Positions 1-6,675 of a DNA stretch of 8,508 nucleotides are shown piece by piece (positions within the stretch are counted from its first letter, which is position 1; each line of letters begins with the position of its first letter). The notes under the pieces are model-generated. The model was not told where the DNA came from, searched no databases, and worked only from the letters and a program-made list of their open reading frames with translations. Position numbers and translations under genes: made by a program. This DNA comes from Bacteroidales bacterium. GTDB taxonomy: Bacteria; Bacteroidota; Bacteroidia; Bacteroidales; ML635J-15. The stretch spans positions 1-8,508 of the forward strand of contig JAQVEY010000082.1 in NCBI GenBank assembly GCA_028697515.1. The letters run 5' to 3'.

Positions 1-226
1 CATATTTGTATGATCCAATAAACGAAAATATTTTCTCTGAATTTGTAGTTTGTAATAAATCACGATTTTGAAGTAACTCACAATTTATATACCTTGAATC
101 CGGCAGTTTATCCATCATGCTTTTTATTAAAGTCGTTTTCCCTACTCGTCTTGCTCCTAGTAATACTACGACTTTGTTCAATTCAAAAGCAGAGGCAATT
201 CTATCTTCGATTTTTCTTAAAAACAT
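1..226 (-). CDS. AAA-family ATPase (AAA_14/DUF4143-type), 5' part only
   Basis: The minus-strand reading frame starts at the ATG whose complement lies at 224-226 and stays open for 75 codons to the window edge, so the C-terminal part is missing. The protein begins MFLRKIEDRIASAFELNK and then has a hydrophobic strand leading into a Walker A P-loop, GARRVGKT at residues 24-31, followed by TTLIK. This early P-loop with the LLGARRVGKT wording is typical of the AAA_14 ATPases that carry a C-terminal DUF4143 domain. These are common, often strain-variable genes in Bacteroidota, and their physiological role is poorly defined. The DUF4143 half, Walker B and arginine finger would lie outside the window, so the assignment rests on the P-loop region alone. 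The gene is divergent from the DHH phosphoesterase cluster. Its upstream region holds a near-consensus promoter and a 32-bp-period repeat array, which suggests dedicated control. Confidence 0.75.
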   Translation of the reverse strand, partial: MFLRKIEDRIASAFELNKVVVLLGARRVGKTTLIKSMMDKLPDSRYINCELLQNRDLLQTTNSEKIFSFIGSYKY

Positions 227-240
227 AATTATACTTTTTA

Positions 241-272
241 CAAAAATAATAATTTATGCAACAAAATGCAAA
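241..272 (-). promoter_or_regulatory. Bacteroidota-type promoter of the AAA ATPase gene
   Basis: Read on the minus strand, TTTG (272-269) is followed by a 20-bp spacer and TATTTTTG (248-241). This matches the Bacteroidota sigma factor consensus TTTG-N19-21-TAnnTTTG exactly. Transcription would begin only about 7-11 nt before the start codon at 226, so the message would be nearly leaderless. The -33 element overlaps a TGCA half-site (267-270) of the adjacent repeat array. The site was found by pattern only; no start site was measured. Confidence 0.55.
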
Positions 273-380
273 TATTTTATCAAATTTATGCACTAATATG
301 TTTATTTTTTAATTATTTTATGCAGTTTAGTGCATATATTTTAATGAATTTGTGCAGTTAAGTCAAAATCTTACTCAAGA
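253..380. repeat. Four-unit degenerate array, 32-bp period, paired half-sites
   Basis: Four units start at 253, 285, 317 and 349, exactly 32 bp apart. Units 1-3 open with TTTATGCA and unit 4 with TTTGTGCA. A second half-site follows exactly 10 bp after the first in every unit: TGCA in units 1 and 3, TGTT in unit 2 and TCAA in unit 4. The half-site pairs are at 257/267, 289/299, 321/331 and 353/363. The second half of each unit is AT-rich, with a TATTTT-like run clearest in units 1 to 3. Units 1 and 3 agree at 23 of 32 positions; unit 4 is the most decayed, so the right boundary is uncertain. Spacings of about one and three helical turns place all sites on one DNA face, as expected for an operator bound cooperatively. 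The array abuts the ATPase promoter, so it probably regulates that gene, but this is inference. Confidence 0.6.
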
Positions 381-457
381 AAATTCCAAAAATTATCATA
401 CTTAACAACATTAAAAAAATAAAATTGTAGTTTTTTTTAATCCTTTTATAGTGAAAG

Positions 458-489
458 TTGGAGTAACTTATAATATTTTTTTCTATTTG
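458..489 (+). promoter_or_regulatory. Possible promoter of the DHH phosphoesterase gene
   Basis: TTG at 458-460 is followed after 21 bp by TCTATTTG at 482-489, which differs at one position from the Bacteroidota -7 element TAnnTTTG. A start near 495 would give a leader of about 40 nt. The rest of the 381-535 interval holds only AT-rich sequence with a run of eight T at 431-438, and no further gene or structured RNA was seen there. Confidence 0.3.
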
Positions 490-535
490 CAGAAATTACT
501 ATACTTTTATGCCTTAATTATGTTTAATATTGATT

Positions 536-1573
536 ATGCCTATTATTGAAAAATACAGTACTCAAGTAAAAGCCCTTGAAGAAAGCGTCAAAAATGCATC
601 AAAAATAATAATAGTACCTCATTATAATCCTGATGGAGATGCAATTGGTTCTGCTTTAGGTTTGTACATTGTTTTAAAAAATTATGGGAAAGATGTAGAA
701 ATAATAAGTCCGACATTATACCCTGATTTTCTTAAATGGTTGCCTTATAACAACAAAATTAGAGTACTAGGAAAGAAAACTCAATCTGACCCAACAATAT
801 TTGAAGGAGCCGATTTACTTATTGGAGTTGATTTTAATGCTCTAAGACGAATAGATAACATCAAAGACAGGTTTGAAGCTTCAAATGCTAAAAAGATATT
901 AATTGACCATCATCCCGATCCTGAAAACTTTACTGACATTCTGATAACAGATACTAAATATAGCTCAACTGCCGAATTGGTTTACGAAATAATAGAATCG
1001 TCTTTTCTTTATGAGTATTTTGATACTGAATCGGCCACTTGTCTTTATACAGGCTTAATGACAGATACTGGTTCTTTAAGTTTTGGCTCATCAAATCCAA
1101 ATACTTACAGAGTAGTAGGAGAACTATTAAAAAAAGGTGTTAACAAAGACAAGGCATACGATAAAGTTTATAATAGTTTCTCGGTTGACCGTATGAGATT
1201 TATGGGACATATCATGCTTAACAGGATGGTTGTATTTCCTGAATTAAAGACTGCTTATATTTATATTACTGCAAAAGACAGAAAAGACTTTAATGAAAAA
1301 TTTGGTGATACTGAGAATTTTGTAAATATTCCACTTGGAATTAAAGGAATAATATTTTCAGCTATTTTTATTGAAAGAGATAATTTTGTAAAGATTAGTT
1401 TCAGATCAAAAGGCAGTTTTGATACAAATAAATTTAGCTCGGCACATTTTAGCGGAGGAGGACATATTAATGCTTCAGGTGGAGAAAGTCATGATTCTCT
1501 ACAAGAAACAACAGAAAGATTCGTTAGTATATTACAAACATATTCGGATGAATTAAAAAATTATGAATATTAA
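536..1573 (+). CDS. DHH/DHHA1 phosphoesterase, NrnA-like oligoribonuclease / pAp phosphatase
   Basis: This 345-residue cytoplasmic protein has the layout and length of NrnA-type enzymes, which degrade nanoRNA of 2-5 nt and, in several members, dephosphorylate 3'-phosphoadenosine 5'-phosphate. The DHH domain shows NPDGDAIGS (31-39), the metal-binding aspartate in LIGVDFN (D99), the name-giving D124-H125-H126, and TGLMTDTGSLSF with D177. The C-terminal DHHA1 domain has its RNA-binding glycine motif GGGH at 307-310. All expected catalytic motifs are present. I chose ATG 536. An in-frame TTG at 530 would add only two residues and is less likely. The final 11 bp overlap the next gene, so translation is probably coupled to the GldI-like lipoprotein. 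A DHH phosphoesterase beside gldI is, from memory, a recurring arrangement in Bacteroidota. Whether oligonucleotides or pAp are the main substrate cannot be told from sequence. Confidence 0.88.
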   Translation: MPIIEKYSTQVKALEESVKNASKIIIVPHYNPDGDAIGSALGLYIVLKNYGKDVEIISPTLYPDFLKWLPYNNKIRVLGKKTQSDPTIFEGADLLIGVDFNALRRIDNIKDRFEASNAKKILIDHHPDPENFTDILITDTKYSSTAELVYEIIESSFLYEYFDTESATCLYTGLMTDTGSLSFGSSNPNTYRVVGELLKKGVNKDKAYDKVYNSFSVDRMRFMGHIMLNRMVVFPELKTAYIYITAKDRKDFNEKFGDTENFVNIPLGIKGIIFSAIFIERDNFVKISFRSKGSFDTNKFSSAHFSGGGHINASGGESHDSLQETTERFVSILQTYSDELKNYEY

Positions 1574-2153
1574 AACTTTAGTTCAATTGATATTTATAGG
1601 CATTGTATTAATGCTGTTTTCATGCAATAATGAGCCTGTTCAAGTCGAACAAAAAATATTACCATATTCAGTTGTCAAGAAAATCCATCGTGAAGAGCTT
1701 ATGAATTGGAATAAAAATCTTGTTGAGATAGACTATACTGTAATTCAGAAATATATTGAACGAAGAAAATGGAAAATGGAAATTTGTGAAAGTGGTTTAT
1801 ATTTCCAGATTTACAACAATACAAATGAACAACAGGCTGTTGACGGACTAATTGCAGTATTTAGTTATACCACTTCGTTGCTTGATGGTACTATACTTTA
1901 TTCCTCTGAAGAATTTGGCAACAGAGAAATGCACTTAGGTCATAATCAAGAAGAATCGGGACTTAATGAAGGTTTGTTACTTATGAAAAAAGGAGAAAAA
2001 GCCAGATTCATTATGCCTCCACATCTAGCTTTCGGCGTACCGGGTGACGGTTTCAGAGTACCATATTACTCAATATTGGTTTATGAAATAGAGCTCTTAG
2101 ATTTGTACGCTCCTGAACGCATAAACGATGATTTACAAGAGGGCTGGAATTAA
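1563..2153 (+). CDS. GldI-like FKBP-type peptidyl-prolyl isomerase lipoprotein
   Basis: This 196-residue protein starts with a lipoprotein signal peptide: basic N-terminus, hydrophobic stretch 6-19 and lipobox LFSC with C21. A helical, charged segment (about 37-68) precedes one FKBP domain at about 76-180, with ESGLYFQI, the strand FSYTTSLLDGTILYSS, GLNEGLLLMKKGEKARFIMPPHLAFG and LVYEIELL. Length and layout resemble GldI, the FKBP lipoprotein required for gliding in Flavobacterium johnsoniae. No other gliding or type IX secretion gene lies in this window, so a motility role is not implied. Several FKBP active-site residues are replaced: the Phe-Asp pair is Leu-Tyr, the Val-Ile pair and the pocket Trp are changed, and AYG is AFG. 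Isomerase activity may therefore be weak and chaperone action more important. The start overlaps the DHH gene by 11 bp. The residues after Cys21 do not form an obvious surface-export signal, so periplasmic facing is possible. Confidence 0.8.
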   Translation: MNIKTLVQLIFIGIVLMLFSCNNEPVQVEQKILPYSVVKKIHREELMNWNKNLVEIDYTVIQKYIERRKWKMEICESGLYFQIYNNTNEQQAVDGLIAVFSYTTSLLDGTILYSSEEFGNREMHLGHNQEESGLNEGLLLMKKGEKARFIMPPHLAFGVPGDGFRVPYYSILVYEIELLDLYAPERINDDLQEGWN

Positions 2154-2175
2154 TTAATCTTAGATTTGCTAATAT

Positions 2176-2207
2176 TTCGTGAATTAAAATAGAAAATTAT
2201 AATTTTG
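2176..2207 (+). promoter_or_regulatory. Internal promoter before the tandem FKBP genes
   Basis: TTCG (2176-2179, one mismatch from TTTG), a 20-bp spacer and TAATTTTG (2200-2207, perfect match to TAnnTTTG) form a good Bacteroidota promoter. It lies in the only sizeable gap (79 bp) of the cluster. The expected start is about 20 nt before ATG 2233. It would let the two tandem FKBP genes and nadD be transcribed apart from the upstream pair. Confidence 0.5.
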
Positions 2208-2232
2208 CATAACAATCAAAATACTGAATTGC

Positions 2233-3090
2233 ATGAATAAAATAATTCTAAGTCTAATAATCATATTTCTTTTAGCAGCTTGCAAAAACGATATGATGAA
2301 ATTCGAGAAACACAGTAGCGGTTTGGAGTATAAAATTATAGAAAAAGGAAAATCAAACATACGGGTAAAACAAGATGATGTTTTGGAATTAGTATTAAGT
2401 TATCAAACCGAAGATGGAAAAGTGTTATTTAATTCAACCAATTCTGAACGCAAATATATGAGAAAAGTGTCTAAACCGGCACACAGCGGAGGTAGTTTTG
2501 AAGATGGTTTAATGCTTTTAAACATTGGTGACTCGGCTATATTTAGAATACATGGAGATAGCTTTTTAAGATATTCAATGCTGTACTCAAAAATTCCGAA
2601 AGAAATTAGTCTTGATGATTATATTATTGTAAGTATTAGAGTTTTAGATATTGTCGAACGTGAAGAATTTGATGAGATATTATCCGACAGATATCATGAA
2701 AGTGAAGAGGTTGAAATGGAAATTTTGGCTAATTATTTAAAAAATGCCAATATAATGACAAAACCTACAGAATCGGGTCTCTACTACATTGAAACACAAA
2801 AAGGAACAGGAGTTCAGGCAGAACTAGGCAAACGTGTAAGTGTACATTATACTCTTACATTGATAGATGGTCAGTTTATTGAAACCAGTCTGGATAAAGA
2901 GCCTTTTAGTTTTACATTAGGACAGAATAAAGTAATTCCTGCTTGGGAAGAAGGCATTTGTTATATGAAAGAAGGAGGGAAAGCAACTATAATTTCCCCC
3001 TCAAAACTTGCGTATGGAAATCGAAAAATTGAAAATATTTTACCTTATTCTACGTTAGTATTTGAAGTAGAATTAATTAAAGTCTATTGA
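2233..3090 (+). CDS. Tandem-FKBP peptidyl-prolyl isomerase lipoprotein (first of two)
   Basis: This 285-residue lipoprotein has a hydrophobic signal (4-14) and lipobox LAAC with C17. It contains two FKBP domains, about 29-140 and 179-285, joined by an acidic, probably helical linker (141-175). Domain 2 aligns through its whole length with the FKBP12 fold. It keeps Y206, F225, V234-I235, W238, the AYG tyrosine Y261 and F277, while the usual Phe-Asp pair is I216-E217, so it is plausibly active. Domain 1 keeps the fold (SYQTEDGKVLFNST, GDSAIFRI) but has no AYG motif and carries PAHSGG (82-87) near the place of the Val-Ile/Trp part of the pocket. It therefore looks like a binding or chaperone domain. 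The protein should sit lipid-anchored in the envelope and act on exported proteins. A strong candidate promoter precedes it, and the next gene starts 1 bp after its stop, which shows co-transcription. Confidence 0.85.
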   Translation: MNKIILSLIIIFLLAACKNDMMKFEKHSSGLEYKIIEKGKSNIRVKQDDVLELVLSYQTEDGKVLFNSTNSERKYMRKVSKPAHSGGSFEDGLMLLNIGDSAIFRIHGDSFLRYSMLYSKIPKEISLDDYIIVSIRVLDIVEREEFDEILSDRYHESEEVEMEILANYLKNANIMTKPTESGLYYIETQKGTGVQAELGKRVSVHYTLTLIDGQFIETSLDKEPFSFTLGQNKVIPAWEEGICYMKEGGKATIISPSKLAYGNRKIENILPYSTLVFEVELIKVY

Positions 3091-3091
3091 A

Positions 3092-4096
3092 ATGAAATAT
3101 TCAACAATAATTTGGGTTGTAGTTTTTCTGGGATTATTTATTCAATCTTGCAATAATAATCATAATGCTGAGAAAAAAACTGAAATAAAAAAAGACAGTA
3201 CAGAGTTAAAATACAATATTGACAGTGCATCTGAAGAAACTGCTGTAATTATTTTCAATCCCGATGGACAAATTGAATATGTAAAAGCCAATCCTGATGA
3301 TATTTTCAGAAAAACAGAATCAGGGCTTGATTATAGATTTATCAGCTCAGGCAAAGGCAAAAAATATCCGAAGGTTGGAGATGTTCTTTATCTTGACATG
3401 ACTTATAAAACGGAAAAAGATTCGATGTTGTTTGTAAGTCGTGATATTGACAAAAACTTTAAAATGCGACTTGAGGTTCCCTCACATCCGGGTGGTTGCA
3501 TAGAACAAGCATTTATGATGATGAAAGAAGGAGACAGTGCTACATTTAAAATTGATGCTGTGAATTTCCTAAGCTATACACAAGGAAAAGTTGGTATTCC
3601 GCATTACATAAAAAAGGGCGACAAGCTTATTTTTAATATTAAAATGCTAAAAATAGTTGACGGTAGTGATTATGTAAAAGAAAATGCCGACATGTATGCT
3701 TTTTACATAAATCAGGAAAACAGCCTTATTGACAGATATGTTTTAAGCTTTGATTATCAATGCCTTACCAAAGAATCGGGTTTAAAAATGATGACAATAA
3801 AAAAAGGCTCAGGTAAAAAAGCTTTAAAAGGGAATGCCGTTACAATTCATTACACTGCAGGCTTTATTGATGGTTCTGTTTTTGATTCTACAATTGAAAG
3901 AAATCAACCCTTTAGATTTATTTTAGGAAACGAAGAAGTTATTGAAGGACTGGACGAAGGAGTTTCAAATATGAATGTGGGTGACCATTGCATTTTTATT
4001 ATACCTTTCCGATTGGCTTATGGAGACGAAAAAAGCGGTGTTATCCCTCCTTACAGTACTTTAGTTTTTGAAGTTGAATTAATTGATGCCAAATAA
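3092..4096 (+). CDS. Tandem-FKBP peptidyl-prolyl isomerase lipoprotein (second of two)
   Basis: This 334-residue lipoprotein has a hydrophobic signal (6-17) and lipobox IQSC with C20. A charged, low-complexity tether (21-75) is longer than in the preceding paralogue. Two FKBP domains follow, about 76-190 and 228-334. Domain 2 is the most canonical of the five in this cluster, with Y254, F264-D265, F274, V283-I284, Y310 of AYG and F326. Only the pocket Trp is changed, to L287, as in many active bacterial FKBPs. Domain 1 is degenerate in the same way as the first domain of the preceding protein. It lacks AYG and carries PSHPGG (130-135) followed by GDSATFKI, so the two genes are probably duplicates. 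The role inferred is envelope protein folding. The ATG lies 1 bp after the upstream stop, and the 3' end overlaps nadD by 11 bp, so the genes form one transcription unit. Confidence 0.85.
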   Translation: MKYSTIIWVVVFLGLFIQSCNNNHNAEKKTEIKKDSTELKYNIDSASEETAVIIFNPDGQIEYVKANPDDIFRKTESGLDYRFISSGKGKKYPKVGDVLYLDMTYKTEKDSMLFVSRDIDKNFKMRLEVPSHPGGCIEQAFMMMKEGDSATFKIDAVNFLSYTQGKVGIPHYIKKGDKLIFNIKMLKIVDGSDYVKENADMYAFYINQENSLIDRYVLSFDYQCLTKESGLKMMTIKKGSGKKALKGNAVTIHYTAGFIDGSVFDSTIERNQPFRFILGNEEVIEGLDEGVSNMNVGDHCIFIIPFRLAYGDEKSGVIPPYSTLVFEVELIDAK

Positions 4097-4667
4097 AAAC
4101 GAAATATTACTATTTTTCGGGTCTTTTAATCCGATACACAATGGACATCTTGCTATTGCAAATTATCTGACCGAATTTTATGATTTTAAGGAATTATGGT
4201 TTGTTGTAACTCCACAAAATCCTGTAAAAAAGTCCAATACACTTTTAAATGATCGTGACAGACAATATCTGGTTCAAATGGCAATTGATGGCTATCCAAA
4301 ATTTAAAGTTTCTGATATTGAGTTTTACCTACCAAAGCCAAACTATACAATTAATACCCTAACATATCTAAGCGAGAAATATCCGAAAAATAAATTCAGT
4401 CTCTTAATCGGTGGCGACAATTTGGAAAGTTTTCATAAATGGAAAAATTATCGAAAAATACTGGAGAACTACAAACTGTACGTTTACAAACGTCCCGGCT
4501 GTGAAGTGCAGGAATTTGAAGAAGCAAACATTACAATTCTTGATGCCCCGCAAATGGAAATTTCATCAAGTTTTATCCGCGAAGCAATAAAAGAGGAAAA
4601 AGATATACGCTTCTTTTTACCTGAAAAAGTATATCAGTATATTTTGGAGATGGGCTGGTGGAGGTAA
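4086..4667 (+). CDS. nadD: Nicotinate-nucleotide adenylyltransferase
   Basis: This 193-residue cytoplasmic enzyme transfers AMP from ATP to nicotinate mononucleotide, giving deamido-NAD, the penultimate step of NAD synthesis. It has the nucleotidyltransferase signature GSFNPIHNGH at 12-21, with the two catalytic histidines H18 and H21. It also has the C-terminal ATP-binding motif ISSSFIR at 159-165. In between are the typical VVTPQNPVKK (substrate loop) and LIGGDNLESFHKW stretches. The length is normal for NadD. I chose ATG 4086 rather than the TTG immediately before it (4083), because MPNKNEI leads directly into the first strand and no residues are missing. The start lies inside the last codons of the tandem-FKBP gene, an 11-bp overlap that suggests translational coupling. 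It is the last gene of the plus-strand cluster. Its link to the FKBP genes is positional only; no metabolic connection is apparent. Confidence 0.95.
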   Translation: MPNKNEILLFFGSFNPIHNGHLAIANYLTEFYDFKELWFVVTPQNPVKKSNTLLNDRDRQYLVQMAIDGYPKFKVSDIEFYLPKPNYTINTLTYLSEKYPKNKFSLLIGGDNLESFHKWKNYRKILENYKLYVYKRPGCEVQEFEEANITILDAPQMEISSSFIREAIKEEKDIRFFLPEKVYQYILEMGWWR

Positions 4668-4734
4668 AAATAAATTACAATTCTGACTGAAAGTATCTAA
4701 ATTTTTGTATCAGGGTATAAAATTCTGTTTATAG

Positions 4735-4763
4735 AACTGACACCAGTTAATGGTTATTTTTTA
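4735..4763 (+). terminator. Weak candidate terminator after nadD
   Basis: AACTG (4735-4739) and CAGTT (4744-4748) form a 5-bp stem with a 4-nt loop. A T-rich tract follows at about 4754-4763, after a 5-nt gap. It lies between the convergent ends of nadD and the nucleotidase gene, and the T tract already belongs to the nucleotidase 3' end. The stem is short and the Ts do not follow it directly, so it may be inefficient or spurious. The rest of 4668-4734 shows nothing else. Confidence 0.3.
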
Positions 4764-6568
4764 TCTACTATCGGAATTGTTCTTATCAAAGGCAATCTAT
4801 ACATTTCGGGAAAATCTGGGATTCTGTTTCCGTTAAGGTCGGGAAAACTCTGTAAATATTTTACCATCGCCATCCATTCTTTTCCTTCCTGTACACCTTC
4901 TTTATCAGCATCAAAATCTATCCATGTTGTTTTGTTATCCTTAACAGGTGTTCCGTCTGCGTGCTTAGGTTCTACTTTGACCAGCCCTAAAGTCATTCCT
5001 TTTATTTCGCTTACAAATTCGAGCATATACGAGTTTGCAGTAAGACTGTATAAAGTTTTGTTCTTTTTAGAAAAATCTACTTCCTTATCTCCTATTTCCA
5101 ATTTCTGAATTTTACGCAATAATCCTTTGCTATCGTCGTAATAAACTGTCAAGCCACTATAAAAACAATAATAAGACGGTTTCATTTTGGGAGCGACTAA
5201 CAGAAGTTCTATTACATTTTTAATCTCTTTGGGTGTTAAATAAACCTGAGCCAATGGATATCCTGGTAAATTATCCTCACCCTCACCTAAACTTACAACA
5301 CGAAAAACATCGGTAACAGTCTGGACACCTTTATTCCCAACCCGAATCATATCTCTGACCATACCTGCTGCAATAAGACTAATATCTGTCTTAACAGGGC
5401 TAAAATTATTCACATAATATATGATAGCATCAGAAATTACAGGACCTAGATTGCTGGAGTCGAGGTCTGCCTGTTCATCGCAAATAAGTTCGTAGTCGGT
5501 TTCAGCTAAAGCTCTGTAATATCCTAATCCCATTGGTTTTAGAATAGTATCATCAATCATTTTGATTCTACCTGCAATTTCCTGATGAATTTTGCAATCC
5601 CCATAAATCTTATCATCTACAGGAATAAGCTGATACTTTGCCGAAGCAATCTCTCCATTCTGAATATTTAGTTCAAATCTGCCGATATTTTTTCCTTGAG
5701 AACCGGTTTGAACAATAGCCGTACTACCAACCCAAATCGGATCAAATATTTCAGTATGAGTGTGACCACTGACAATTACGTCAATACCTTTAACCTTTTC
5801 AGCAAGCTCAACATCTTCACCAGTCCAATTTCCATGTTTATCCTTTGAAACGCCACTGTGTGATAAACATATAACTATATCAACCTGTTCTTCTTCGAGT
5901 AAAGTTTTGACAATTTTCTTGGATGTTTTAATTCTGTCCGTAAATTTTAAAGGTGCCGCATTTGGAGCAACTTGCTCGGCATCTTCACCAATTAATCCGA
6001 AAACACCAATCTTAAAACCAGCTTTTTCAACAATTTGATATGGTCTTATTACTCCGATATTATATAGATCTTTAAACCAATAATCATCACCTTTCGACTT
6101 ATCATCAAACTCAACATTTGCAAGTGTTAATGCAGGAATATTTCCATTACTAGTCTTAATACTTGTATTAATAATTCTGATTAGTTTGTACAAACCGAAA
6201 TCGAACTCATGATTACCCAAGCCAACAACATCGTATCCCATTTCTCCCATAAGAGCTAACTCAAAGCCATATTGTTCCTCAAAGATGTGAAAGAATGTTC
6301 CCATAAGAAAATCGCCGGCATCAACAAGCAGAAGATTATCAGGATTTACTTTACGTTCTTCATCAATAATTGCTGCAATTCTTGAAAAACCTGCTTTTGT
6401 CATATCGTCACCCACCAAACAAGGAGTGTATTCCAATTCAGGCGAAAACCCTGTAAGATTGCTGTGCAAATCATTAGTGTGCATTATTATCAACTTCCCA
6501 GATTTTGGTTGGGAGAACATACTTATTGCAACAAACACACAAATTATAAGTAGAAATAATTTCTTCAT
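4754..6568 (-). CDS. Secreted UshA-like metallophosphatase / 5'-nucleotidase
   Basis: This 604-residue protein has a Sec signal peptide (hydrophobic 4-18, likely cut near S19) and no lipobox at the right place, so it should be periplasmic or secreted. The N-terminal calcineurin-like domain has all two-metal motifs: D33-L-H35, D86 in VDAGD, GNHEFD (N119, H120), H237 in SHSG, and H269/H271 in SGHTH. A 5'-nucleotidase C-terminal domain spans about 350-560. Family members hydrolyse nucleotides, UDP-sugars or cyclic nucleotides to scavenge nucleosides and phosphate. The C-terminal domain is divergent. The usual NxGGIR motif reads AAGMVR (400-405, keeping R405), and the usual PFGN-like segment reads SLGEGEDNLPGYPL, so the substrate is uncertain. 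At the end, DLNGNRIPD (577-585) resembles a calcium-binding loop. The protein is somewhat longer than UshA (about 550). It is transcribed alone, convergent with nadD, and no type IX secretion tail is obvious. Confidence 0.85.
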   Translation of the reverse strand: MKKLFLLIICVFVAISMFSQPKSGKLIIMHTNDLHSNLTGFSPELEYTPCLVGDDMTKAGFSRIAAIIDEERKVNPDNLLLVDAGDFLMGTFFHIFEEQYGFELALMGEMGYDVVGLGNHEFDFGLYKLIRIINTSIKTSNGNIPALTLANVEFDDKSKGDDYWFKDLYNIGVIRPYQIVEKAGFKIGVFGLIGEDAEQVAPNAAPLKFTDRIKTSKKIVKTLLEEEQVDIVICLSHSGVSKDKHGNWTGEDVELAEKVKGIDVIVSGHTHTEIFDPIWVGSTAIVQTGSQGKNIGRFELNIQNGEIASAKYQLIPVDDKIYGDCKIHQEIAGRIKMIDDTILKPMGLGYYRALAETDYELICDEQADLDSSNLGPVISDAIIYYVNNFSPVKTDISLIAAGMVRDMIRVGNKGVQTVTDVFRVVSLGEGEDNLPGYPLAQVYLTPKEIKNVIELLLVAPKMKPSYYCFYSGLTVYYDDSKGLLRKIQKLEIGDKEVDFSKKNKTLYSLTANSYMLEFVSEIKGMTLGLVKVEPKHADGTPVKDNKTTWIDFDADKEGVQEGKEWMAMVKYLQSFPDLNGNRIPDFPEMYRLPLIRTIPIVDKK

Positions 6569-6577
6569 GTTTAATAA

Positions 6578-6599
6578 TTTTAGTACCGCTAAAATACCG
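6578..6599. promoter_or_regulatory. Inverted and direct repeat before the nucleotidase gene
   Basis: TTTTAG (6578-6583) and CTAAAA (6589-6594) form a perfect inverted repeat around TACCG. TACCG recurs at 6595-6599, 11 bp after its first copy at 6584-6588. The site lies 10 bp upstream of the nucleotidase start, so it could be an operator or a leader hairpin. No full promoter match was found here; TATTTTTC (minus strand, 6615-6608) is one mismatch from a -7 element but lacks a well-spaced -33 partner. Confidence 0.25.
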
Positions 6600-6675
6600 T
6601 TTTTATTGAAAAATACCTATAAAATTTTGCAATTGATCATTATAAATCTGGTAATATTTAAAATACTCCTACTAT

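Noticed and set aside
253..380. CRISPR array as an explanation of the 32-bp period
   Set aside because: There are no identical repeats separated by unique spacers; similarity is confined to short half-sites and AT-rich stretches across whole units, and no cas gene is nearby.
530..535. TTG start at 530 for the DHH gene
   Set aside because: ATG 536 is two codons downstream, begins the protein normally, and nothing supports the rarer TTG start.
1563..2153. Naming the first FKBP gene gldI outright
   Set aside because: Layout and neighbour fit GldI, but several active-site residues differ and no gliding or type IX secretion gene is present, so only GldI-like is supported.
4083..4085. TTG start at 4083 for nadD
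   Set aside because: ATG 4086 follows immediately and is the more usual start; the difference is one residue.
4715..4736. TTCT...AGAA hairpin between nadD and the nucleotidase gene
   Set aside because: It has only a 4-bp, AT-rich stem without a T-run; likely chance in this composition.
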